Shown here one piece after another: positions 6,710-12,903 of a stretch of 12,903 nucleotides of DNA. Under the pieces are notes generated by a model. It was given only the letters and a program-made list of their open reading frames with translations. It searched no databases and had not been told where the DNA came from. The stretch lies in the NCBI GenBank assembly GCA_031551045.1, contig JAVBOD010000061.1, positions 1 to 12,903 of the forward strand. Reading direction: 5' to 3'. Made by a program: the position numbers and the translations under genes. Within the stretch, counting starts at the first letter, position 1. Each line of letters begins with the position of its first letter. Source of the DNA: JAVBOD01 sp031551045 (GTDB lineage Bacteria > Bacteroidota > Bacteroidia > Bacteroidales > UBA932).

Positions 6710-6834
6710 ATGAAATATTGGTAGCAAACAGTGAAATACATACGATGCGCGCGGAACAAAGGCTATTCTTTGAAAAAGTAATAGTGTACCGCGCGTAAAG
6801 AACATAGACCGTTCTTGTTTTACCAATATTTTAT
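6710..6834 (+). ncRNA. Candidate structured RNA element, three-way junction, in the ahpC-ahpF spacer
   Basis: By hand pairing, the closing stem P1 joins 6710-6723 with 6821-6834 (14 pairs, one G-U) and, after a 2-nt bulge at 6724-6725, 6726-6729 with 6817-6820. P2 pairs 6746-6754 with 6789-6797 (CGCGCGG/CCGCGCG core plus G-U and U-A), then ACA 6756-6758 with 6785-6787, then 6763-6771 with 6775-6784 (one bulge), capped by a GAA loop. P3 pairs AAGAAC 6798-6803 with GTTCTT 6811-6816 around a 7-nt loop. P2/P3 and P3/P1 abut with no unpaired bases, and one junction strand of 16 nt remains. Two G-U pairs favour the plus-strand transcript. No open frame or recognisable RNA family is seen. It may be part of the ahpF leader, a processed RNA, or a palindromic repeat element. 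Confidence 0.5.
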
Positions 6835-6864
6835 GCCTAATGGCAGAAATAAAAATTACATAGT

Positions 6865-8418
6865 ATGTTAGACCAAGCCTTAAAAGAACAAGTAAAAAGC
6901 ATTTTCGCCAATCTGGAAGCCCATTACGTATTTGATATCACAGTGGCGAAGCAGCACGAAAGCCGGAGCGAATTATTGGAGTTGCTGAACGATGTCGCGG
7001 AATGCTCCTCCGGCAAAATCACTTGCACCGTAAAAGACGTCGGCGGATTGCAATTCTCTATATTGAAAAACGGAACGCCCACCGGCATTAGTTTCCGCGC
7101 GGTGCCAAACGGACATGAGTTTACATCGTTACTATTAGCCGTGCTCAATGCCGACGGACAAGGGAAAAACCTGCCCGACGAAGCAATCGCCGGCCGTGTG
7201 CGTGCTTTGAAAGGGAAGATATATATTACAACATATGTGTCGCTCACATGCACCAACTGCCCCGATGTTGTGCAGGCGCTTAATGCAATGGCGATATTGA
7301 ATCCGGATATTTACCACGAAACAGTGGACGGCTCCATTCACCAAAGCGAAGTAGAAACATTGAAGATACAAGGTGTTCCGGCGGTATTCACAGATGGGAA
7401 ATTATTGCACTCGGGCAAAGCTAATTTTGGAGAATTGCTGGAAAAATTGGAAACTCATTACGGTGTTGATAGTACAAAATTTCACACGCCCGAAAAACAA
7501 TATGATGCTATCGTAGCCGGCGGCGGCCCGGCCGGGGCTTCGGCAGCCATTTATTTAGCACGGAAAGGCGTGAATGTAGCGCTGTTGGCCGAGCGTGTCG
7601 GCGGGCAGGTAAAGGAAACCGTAGGTATCGAAAATCTGATATCCGTTCCGCAGACTACCGGCGAACAGCTGGCGGCGAATCTCAAAGAACACATCAAGTG
7701 CTATTCGGTAGATATATTGGAAAATCGCCGTATCGAGAAGGTTACTCTGCGTGATAAAGAAAAAGTAGTATCGCTATCAGGAGGCGAAACGTTTGCAACA
7801 CAGGCCTTAATTATCGCTACCGGCGCTGCCTGGAAACGTTTGAACGTGCCGGGAGAAGCAGAATACGTAGGCCGCGGCGTGGCTTTCTGCCCGCATTGCG
7901 ACGGGCCGTTCTACAAAGGAAAACACGTAGCCGTAATTGGCGGAGGCAATTCCGGAATCGAAGCGGCCATCGACTTAGCCGGTATTTGTTCGAAGGTAAC
8001 GGTATTCGAATTTTTGGATTGCCTGCGAGCCGACCAAGTGTTGCAAGACAATGCGCGCAGCCTGCCGAATGTGGAAATTTTCCTTTCGACACAAACTACT
8101 GAAGTAATGGGCAATGGCGAAAAAGTAACCAGTATTCGTGTAAAAAACCGCGAAACGAATGAAGAACATGTAGTTGCCTTAGATGGTATTTTTGTGCAAA
8201 TTGGCCTGGCCGCTAATAGCACGGCATTCAAAGAACTTGTTGCCACTAATGCGCGCGGCGAAATTGAAATCGATGCACACTGCCGTACCAACCAAGCGGG
8301 CATCTACGCAGCCGGCGACGTATCGACGGTGCCTTACAAACAGATTGTGATTGCGATGGGCGAAGGCGCTAAAGCCGCACTGTCGGCCTTTGAGGATAGA
8401 ATGAAAGGGATGATATAG
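6865..8418 (+). CDS. ahpF: AhpF, alkyl hydroperoxide reductase flavoprotein subunit
   Basis: 517 residues, full length for AhpF. Residues about 1-200 form the tandem thioredoxin-like N-terminal domain with one redox pair, C129/C132 in SLTCTNCPD. Residues about 213-517 form a thioredoxin-reductase-like module: FAD-binding GGGPAGASAA (219-228), the second redox pair C342/C345 in FCPHCDGPFYKGK, NAD(H)-binding VIGGGNSGIEAAIDLAG (357-373), and the C-terminal flavin motif IYAAGDVSTVPYKQ (480-493). It passes electrons from NADH through FAD and the two disulfides to AhpC. No separate promoter of the TAnnTTTG type is evident in the 233-bp gap, so it is probably transcribed with ahpC through the two structured elements. 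The ATG at 6865 gives the expected start and has no Shine-Dalgarno. Confidence 0.97.
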   Translation: MLDQALKEQVKSIFANLEAHYVFDITVAKQHESRSELLELLNDVAECSSGKITCTVKDVGGLQFSILKNGTPTGISFRAVPNGHEFTSLLLAVLNADGQGKNLPDEAIAGRVRALKGKIYITTYVSLTCTNCPDVVQALNAMAILNPDIYHETVDGSIHQSEVETLKIQGVPAVFTDGKLLHSGKANFGELLEKLETHYGVDSTKFHTPEKQYDAIVAGGGPAGASAAIYLARKGVNVALLAERVGGQVKETVGIENLISVPQTTGEQLAANLKEHIKCYSVDILENRRIEKVTLRDKEKVVSLSGGETFATQALIIATGAAWKRLNVPGEAEYVGRGVAFCPHCDGPFYKGKHVAVIGGGNSGIEAAIDLAGICSKVTVFEFLDCLRADQVLQDNARSLPNVEIFLSTQTTEVMGNGEKVTSIRVKNRETNEEHVVALDGIFVQIGLAANSTAFKELVATNARGEIEIDAHCRTNQAGIYAAGDVSTVPYKQIVIAMGEGAKAALSAFEDRMKGMI

Positions 8419-8462
8419 GCAAAATGTAAATAAAAGAGGCCGTTCACAAAGCATTTTTTAAG

Positions 8463-8521
8463 CGCAAAGAACACAAAGCCCGCCTGACTCTATCATTCAG
8501 GCGGGCTTTGTGTTCTTTGCG
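8463..8521. terminator. 25-bp perfect hairpin terminator between convergent ahpF and the M13 peptidase gene
   Basis: 8463-8487 and 8497-8521 are perfectly complementary over 25 bp with a 9-nt loop (CTCTATCAT). The stem includes a GC-rich core (GCCCGCCTGA / TCAGGCGGGC) next to the loop. Downstream on the plus strand are T-rich runs (8530-8535, 8541-8546). The hairpin starts 45 bp after the ahpF stop and also lies 45 bp beyond the M13 gene stop, so it can serve both transcripts. Confidence 0.85.
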
Positions 8522-8565
8522 GTTAATGTATTTTTATTGTCTTTTTAAAACTATCCATAAAAATC

Positions 8566-10599
8566 TTACCAAATTTCGGCTTGTTTCTCGGGCGCCAGGT
8601 ACATTTTATCTCCGGGTTGGATATTGAATGCTTGCAAGAACGTAGGAATATGCGGTAATGTTCCGTTCACACGCCAGCGTCCCAATGAATGTACGTCTTC
8701 TTTGGTACGGCGTAAAATTTCTTCATCGCGGATATTGCCGGCCCATACTCTTGCATAGGACAGGAAAAACCGTTGTTCCGGGGTGAACCCATCCATTTTT
8801 CCGGCAATTTCACCGGCGGCATTGGCCTTTTCCATTGCTTGGTAAGCAATTTGCAATCCGCCGTTGTCGGCAATATTTTCTCCTAAGGTGTATTGTCCAT
8901 CGGCAAATACGCCGGGAGCTACTTCAATTTTATTGAAATAATCAACCAATACCTGTGTCCGGTTTTTGAAATTTTCGGCATCTACCGGCAACCACCAATC
9001 GGTGAGATTTCCTTCTTTGTTATATTGGCGTCCCTGGTCGTCGAAACCATGTGTCATTTCATGGCCGATTACTACGCCGATGGCACCATAATTAACGGCG
9101 TTATCAGCGTCAGCAAAATAGAACGGCGGTTGTAAAATACCGGCCGGAAAACAAATTTCGTTGGTAGTCGGGTTGTAATAAGCATTCACGGTTTGCGGCG
9201 TCATTCCCCATTCATCCAAGTCTTTCGGCTTATCAACTTTTGCCAGCATATAGTTCAATTCAAATTCATTAGAGCGAAGAGCATTGGCAAAGTAACTGTC
9301 GTTCTTAATTTCCAGTATCGAATAGTCACGCCATTTGTCGGGATAACCGATTTTCACGTGGAAAGCTTTTAATTTCTCCAGCGCTTTTGTTTTTGTGTCA
9401 TCACTCATCCAAGTGGCAGCCTGAATACGCTCGCCCAACACTTCCTGTAAATTAGCGACCAGGTGCAGCATGTTTTCTTTTGATTCCGGCGGGAAATATT
9501 TAGCCACGTACATTTGTCCTACGGCTTCGCCCAAAGATCCGTTCACATTCTCCACTACTCGTTTCCAACGTGGTTGTAATTCTTGGCTCCCGGACATTAC
9601 GCGGCCGTAAAAATTGAAACCGGTGTTCACAAAGTCGTCACTTAAATATTCGGAGGCAGCATGAATAATGTTCCACGCCAAATATGTCTTAATATCTTCG
9701 GGTTTCGAAGAGGCCAACACCGTGCTCACGGCTTTGATATATTCAGGTTGCCCCACATTCAGCGATGTTACACCGGCAAGCCCCAATGCTTCAAAATGAG
9801 CTTTAAAATCGAATGCAGGAGCCATTTTTATCAACTCGCTCATTTCTTTTTTATTGAACATTTTATAAGGGTTGCGCAAGTCGAGACGATTCATGAACGC
9901 TGTTGCTAAACGGGTTTCGAGAGCTAATACATCTTGAGCCAATTTTTCCGGAGTATTATTGGCTAATTTATCGTACCCCGAAAGGCGGAACATCTGGGTA
10001 AGCATTTCCGTATATTTTACACGGATTTCTTTCGAGCGGTCGTCTTGTTCAAGATAATAATCGCGCTCGCCCATACCCAATCCGGATTGAAACAACCATG
10101 CGATATCCATTTTGCTGTTGGTGAAATCGGCTTCGGCAAATACCCCAAAAAAAGGATGAATTCCTTGTTTGTGCAGCGCTGTAATTTGTGCATTTATTTC
10201 AGCTTGATTTTTGAGCCCGGCTACTTTTTCCAACATCGGAAGAATAGGCGCGGCGCCTTGTTCGTTGAGTGTCAGGCTATCCATTCCAATATTGTAAAGC
10301 GTAGCTATTTTATCGGCTACGGAACCGGCTTCGTTTTGCTGTTTAGCCAGTTCCTGAACCAGCTCGTTTACTTGTTTCGTGTTGTCTTCCGCCAATTTGT
10401 CGAAAGCGCCGTAGCGGGCATACTCGGGTTTTAAGGGATTTTTGGCAGCCCATCCACCACAGGCATATTCATAAAAATCATCGGCGGGGCTTACTTTTGT
10501 ATCTAAATTACTCAAGTCGATGCCTGAAGATTTTTTAGAAGAGTTGCAAGCGCTTAATGCTATCATAAGGCAACTTGTTAATAGGATTGTTTTTTTCAT
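8566..10599 (-). CDS. M13 family zinc metallopeptidase (neprilysin/PepO-like) lipoprotein
   Basis: 677 residues, full length for peptidase family M13. The N-terminus MKKTILLTSCLMIALSAC is a lipoprotein signal with lipidation at C18; no acidic surface-export signal follows (NSSKKSSG), so a periplasm-facing lipoprotein is likely. The M13 N-terminal domain starts at about residue 36 (SPADDFYEYACGGWAAKNPLK). The catalytic domain has VNAYYNPTTNEICFPAGILQ (471-490), the zinc motif HEMTH (513-517, H513 and H517 ligands, E514 catalytic), the third ligand E574 in GENIADNGGL with D578 supporting, and RVNGTLPHIPTF (643-654). The chain ends in EIW, matching the usual M13 terminal tryptophan. It should cleave small peptides. 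It starts 35 bp after the S41 peptidase stop with no promoter visible in the gap, so it is probably in one operon. Confidence 0.95.
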   Translation of the reverse strand: MKKTILLTSCLMIALSACNSSKKSSGIDLSNLDTKVSPADDFYEYACGGWAAKNPLKPEYARYGAFDKLAEDNTKQVNELVQELAKQQNEAGSVADKIATLYNIGMDSLTLNEQGAAPILPMLEKVAGLKNQAEINAQITALHKQGIHPFFGVFAEADFTNSKMDIAWLFQSGLGMGERDYYLEQDDRSKEIRVKYTEMLTQMFRLSGYDKLANNTPEKLAQDVLALETRLATAFMNRLDLRNPYKMFNKKEMSELIKMAPAFDFKAHFEALGLAGVTSLNVGQPEYIKAVSTVLASSKPEDIKTYLAWNIIHAASEYLSDDFVNTGFNFYGRVMSGSQELQPRWKRVVENVNGSLGEAVGQMYVAKYFPPESKENMLHLVANLQEVLGERIQAATWMSDDTKTKALEKLKAFHVKIGYPDKWRDYSILEIKNDSYFANALRSNEFELNYMLAKVDKPKDLDEWGMTPQTVNAYYNPTTNEICFPAGILQPPFYFADADNAVNYGAIGVVIGHEMTHGFDDQGRQYNKEGNLTDWWLPVDAENFKNRTQVLVDYFNKIEVAPGVFADGQYTLGENIADNGGLQIAYQAMEKANAAGEIAGKMDGFTPEQRFFLSYARVWAGNIRDEEILRRTKEDVHSLGRWRVNGTLPHIPTFLQAFNIQPGDKMYLAPEKQAEIW

Positions 10600-10634
10600 A
10601 TATTATTTTTATTTTAAGTCTCAACACCTCATCA

Positions 10635-12293
10635 TTATTTCCCCAGCAACTTCCGGTACTCTATCTGATTGTTCAATACTTCCACCGTTTTTTGCACTTG
10701 CCGGTCGCGGCGAATAATAGAGCGCAACCGTCCGGCCTGGTAGTAGTAGCGCGCACAGATTTCGTCTTCAAGCAATGGTTTTATTTCGTCTTTAAAACGA
10801 AGCAACTTACTTTGCCTGTCGTGAATTATTTTTTTCTCAAGCGCCATAATTTCCGTATTGGCCGATTCGTCAAGATGTTCATCGGTCATCGCGGTAATTA
10901 AGCGTTCCAGTAAGATTTCGGAATTTGTTTTGTCGTCAAACTCTTTATCGGCCATAAAGTTCACAAATGCTTCGTAATCGTTATCGCTGAAATTGAATTG
11001 TTCGGGAGCAGGAATACTGTCGTGCTCGGCATAGTAGTACACCGAATAATCGCGCAAAAGGTCGCGAACCAACAGGTTATATACCAATTTGCTATAAGTC
11101 TCCGGCTCCATGGCTACATCGGGTGTAATACCGCCGCCGTCATAGACTTTACGGCCGTTTTTTGTGTGGAATTCTTTGATCAGCGAATCGGGGATTTGCC
11201 CCACGCTGCCGTCCTCGTTGCGGTGGCTGTAGTCAATAGCCTGCACACAGCGTCCGCTCGGCGTGTAATATTTGGCCGTAGTAATTTTCAACTGCGCATT
11301 GTAACCTACGCTACGCACCGCCTGCACTAAGCCTTTTCCGAAAGTACGGGTGCCCACAATTACCGCCCGGTCGAAATCCTGTAGGGCGCCGGCTACAATT
11401 TCCGACGATGAGGCAGAATTACTATTTACCAACACGGCTATCGGTATTGCCAAGTCCAACGGCTCTTCTTTCGTTTTGTACGTCATATCAAATCCTTTTA
11501 CACGCCCACGCGCGCTTACAACCGCGGATCCGCGGGGCACAAAACAGCCTACGACGTTCACGGCTTCTTCCAAGGGGCCGCCACCATTAGAACGTAAATC
11601 GATAATCAATTTTTCCAATTTGCCGGTTTTCTTCAAGGCTAAAAAAGCATTGCGGAAATCGCGGCTGCCGTTGATGGTAAAACTTCCCAAATGGATATAT
11701 CCCACGCCATCGCGCAACATGCCGCTATAAGTTACGTCCGAAATATGTATTTGCTCACGAACCAAATCCAACTCCACCGTTTTTTGGGTACGCAACTTTA
11801 CGACTGTAAAGTGAACGGTAGCCCCTACAATCCCTTTCATTTTTTTACTGGCGGTAGTCGCATCCATAGTCACCGTGCTTTCGCCGTCAATGGCAATAAT
11901 CACATCGCCGGCCACTAAACCGGCCCGGTCGGCCGGATAACCTTGATACGGTTCGGAAATTTCTATTCCTTCCGGTACTTTCTTAATGAGCGAACCAATG
12001 CCGCCGTAACGGCCCGTGGTCAGAATATCAAAGTCTTCCGATACTTCTTCCGGCATGTAAACAGTATAAGGGTCGAGGTCTTCCAACATGGCATTGATAC
12101 TCGTTTCCACTAATTTATCGACCTGCACGCTGTCCACATAAAAAAGCGATAATTCCCGGAGGATAGTATGATAAATATCCAAGCTTTTCAGAATTTTAAA
12201 ATCGGGGGATTGCGCTTGTGTTTTTACAGGGGATAGTGAAAATGCCAACAAAAAAATGACGGCAAAAAATACGGTGCGTTTTACAATTTTCAT
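10635..12293 (-). CDS. S41 family C-terminal processing peptidase (CtpA/Prc-like)
   Basis: 552 residues from the ATG at 12293. An in-frame TTG 15 bp upstream is possible, but the ATG gives a standard signal peptide (MKIVKRT, hydrophobic 8-21, cleavage near QA/QS at 26-28). A helical region (about 33-90) precedes a PDZ domain (about 92-182). The S41 core (about 190-400) has the Ser/Lys catalytic residues S295 in NSNSASSSEIVAGALQD and K320 in GTRTFGKGLVQ, with D306 at the Prc-equivalent spacing. LIIDLRSNGGGPLEEAVNV (229-247) is the conserved strand-helix. Residues about 405-552 are a charged helical C-terminal extension, as in other Bacteroidota homologues. The enzyme degrades or trims periplasmic proteins from their C-termini. 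It is the first gene of the probable S41-M13 pair. Confidence 0.94.
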   Translation of the reverse strand: MKIVKRTVFFAVIFLLAFSLSPVKTQAQSPDFKILKSLDIYHTILRELSLFYVDSVQVDKLVETSINAMLEDLDPYTVYMPEEVSEDFDILTTGRYGGIGSLIKKVPEGIEISEPYQGYPADRAGLVAGDVIIAIDGESTVTMDATTASKKMKGIVGATVHFTVVKLRTQKTVELDLVREQIHISDVTYSGMLRDGVGYIHLGSFTINGSRDFRNAFLALKKTGKLEKLIIDLRSNGGGPLEEAVNVVGCFVPRGSAVVSARGRVKGFDMTYKTKEEPLDLAIPIAVLVNSNSASSSEIVAGALQDFDRAVIVGTRTFGKGLVQAVRSVGYNAQLKITTAKYYTPSGRCVQAIDYSHRNEDGSVGQIPDSLIKEFHTKNGRKVYDGGGITPDVAMEPETYSKLVYNLLVRDLLRDYSVYYYAEHDSIPAPEQFNFSDNDYEAFVNFMADKEFDDKTNSEILLERLITAMTDEHLDESANTEIMALEKKIIHDRQSKLLRFKDEIKPLLEDEICARYYYQAGRLRSIIRRDRQVQKTVEVLNNQIEYRKLLGK

Positions 12294-12317
12294 AAAAATT
12301 TGAAACAAAATAATCTA

Positions 12318-12348
12318 CAAAGATACAAAAAATAACTATTCTCATAAA
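12318..12348 (-). promoter_or_regulatory. Promoter of the S41 peptidase gene (TTTATG / TATCTTTG)
   Basis: On the minus strand TATCTTTG (12325-12318) matches TAnnTTTG exactly, and TTTATG (12348-12343) lies 17 bp upstream, the same -33-like hexamer as in front of the GH92 gene. The start site would fall near 12311, giving a leader of about 18 nt. No Shine-Dalgarno is seen. Confidence 0.6.
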
Positions 12349-12414
12349 TGTTTTTTAGTCAAAGGCATAAGGCATTCGAGCGGTAAAAGCAGGGCCGACG
12401 GTAAAAGAAAGTTC

Positions 12415-12447
12415 TTTATGTTGTTTAAAATCTTCTTTTTATCTTTA
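12415..12447 (+). promoter_or_regulatory. Weak promoter candidate for the CAP-domain gene
   Basis: TTTATG (12415-12420) and TATCTTTA (12440-12447) are 19 bp apart. The latter differs from TAnnTTTG only at the last base. It ends 4 bp before the ATG, so the transcript would be leaderless or nearly so. This may be a coincidence in A/T-rich sequence. Confidence 0.25.
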
Positions 12448-12451
12448 CCTC

Positions 12452-12903
12452 ATGAAAACAATTAAGAAATTATTTTTGTCGGCAGTGATAATTAGTTTTT
12501 CGGCTTGCGAAAAAGAGGAAGAGATGATGCTTGAAATTTATAATTTAAAGCCCGTTATTATTCTTCAGTTGGTAAACGAACAACGCTCGTCGGGCTGCCG
12601 GTGCGGCAATACCGATATGCCTCCGGTACCTGTTCTTAAATGGGATCATTCGCTGGCTTCGACGGCTTATAAACACAGCCTCGATATGCAAACGCGCAAA
12701 TACTTTTCACACCAGACTCCCGAAGGCCTTTCGCCGGGAGACCGTTTGAAAGCGGCCGGTTATAATTATGCCTCTTTCGGCGAAAATATTGCGGTTGGTC
12801 ATCCCGACGAAGCGGCTGTTATCAGAGCTTGGCTGAAAAGCGAAGGGCATTGCCGGAATATAATGGGTAAAAATTTTACGGCCATCGGCGTTGGGCAAGA
12901 AAA
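12452..12903 (+). CDS. CAP-domain (SCP/PR1, YkwD-like) lipoprotein, 3' end beyond the right edge
   Basis: An open frame of 150 codons plus two bases from the ATG at 12452 continues past the window edge. MKTIKKLFLSAVIISFSAC is a lipoprotein signal with lipidation at C19. The next residues, EKEEE, resemble the lysine-plus-acidic surface-export signal described for Bacteroidota lipoproteins, so it may be displayed on the outside of the cell. The CAP domain follows: the helix with H75 (AYKHSLDM), YFSHQTPEGLSPGDRL (84-99, H87), FGENIAVG (109-116, E111), WLKSEGHCRNIM (127-138, H133) and AIGVGQE (144-150). The H75/E111/H133 set matches the conserved CAP cavity residues. CAP proteins have no agreed activity in bacteria. 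Two cysteines, SGCRCG (47-52), sit before the conserved core. Divergent from the S41 peptidase gene. Confidence 0.88.
   Translation, partial: MKTIKKLFLSAVIISFSACEKEEEMMLEIYNLKPVIILQLVNEQRSSGCRCGNTDMPPVPVLKWDHSLASTAYKHSLDMQTRKYFSHQTPEGLSPGDRLKAAGYNYASFGENIAVGHPDEAAVIRAWLKSEGHCRNIMGKNFTAIGVGQE

Noticed and set aside
6834..6845. TGCC-TAAT-GGCA mini-hairpin just before ahpF
   Set aside because: A 4-bp stem in A/T-rich sequence is expected by chance, and its first base competes with the closing stem of the larger element.
12294..12308. Upstream TTG start for the S41 peptidase
   Set aside because: It adds MFQIF ahead of an already well-formed signal peptide starting at MKIVKRT. The ATG at 12293 is preferred.
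12309..12414. Possible small gene or RNA in the S41/CAP divergent gap
   Set aside because: Apart from the S41 promoter, only a short repeated CGGTAAAAG is visible, with no open frame and no pairing strong enough to report.

Overview
The window looks like a chromosomal piece of a Bacteroidota genome, most likely order Bacteroidales. The evidence is the TAnnTTTG-type promoter element upstream of most genes, the absence of Shine-Dalgarno sequences, A/T-rich leaders, and Bacteroidota-typical families (DUF5687 permease-like protein, DUF481 protein, GH92 mannosidase, S41 and M13 peptidases). Genus and species cannot be told from the sequence. Nine protein genes are present, two of them cut by the window edges. 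No rRNA, tRNA, CRISPR array, insertion sequence or phage gene was seen.

Layout, left to right. (a) 1-2426, minus strand: a DUF481 outer-membrane beta-barrel candidate followed by a polytopic DUF5687 membrane protein that runs off the left edge. (b) 2539-4827, plus strand: a secreted GH92 alpha-mannosidase, divergent from the DUF481 gene and convergent with oxyR. (c) 4857-8418: a peroxide-defence module, with oxyR on the minus strand divergent from ahpC and ahpF on the plus strand. OxyR keeps both redox cysteines at positions 199 and 208. The oxyR-ahpC gap holds an ATAG-N7-CTAT OxyR-type box about 66 bp before the predicted ahpC start site and a canonical Bacteroidota promoter. (d) 8463-8521: a 25-bp perfect hairpin terminator shared by ahpF and the convergent peptidase gene. 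(e) 8566-12293, minus strand: an S41 processing peptidase followed 35 bp later by an M13 metallopeptidase lipoprotein, probably one operon. (f) 12452-end, plus strand: the first 150 codons of a CAP-domain lipoprotein with a surface-export-like signal.

The genes of the central module form a circuit. OxyR senses peroxide through a disulfide and should activate ahpC. AhpC reduces peroxides through Cys48/Cys167. AhpF, an FAD/NADH-dependent disulfide reductase with two CxxC centres, recycles AhpC.

The most unusual part is the 233-bp spacer between ahpC and ahpF. It holds a 14-bp perfect hairpin just after the ahpC stop. After that comes an approximately 125-nt sequence that folds on paper into a three-way junction with an 18-bp closing stem, a long second arm and a third hairpin, with no unpaired bases at two of the three junction strands. 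Two G-U pairs favour the plus-strand (ahpCF sense) RNA as the folded form. I do not recognise it as a known RNA family. It is the best candidate here for an undescribed element, possibly setting the ahpC:ahpF ratio.
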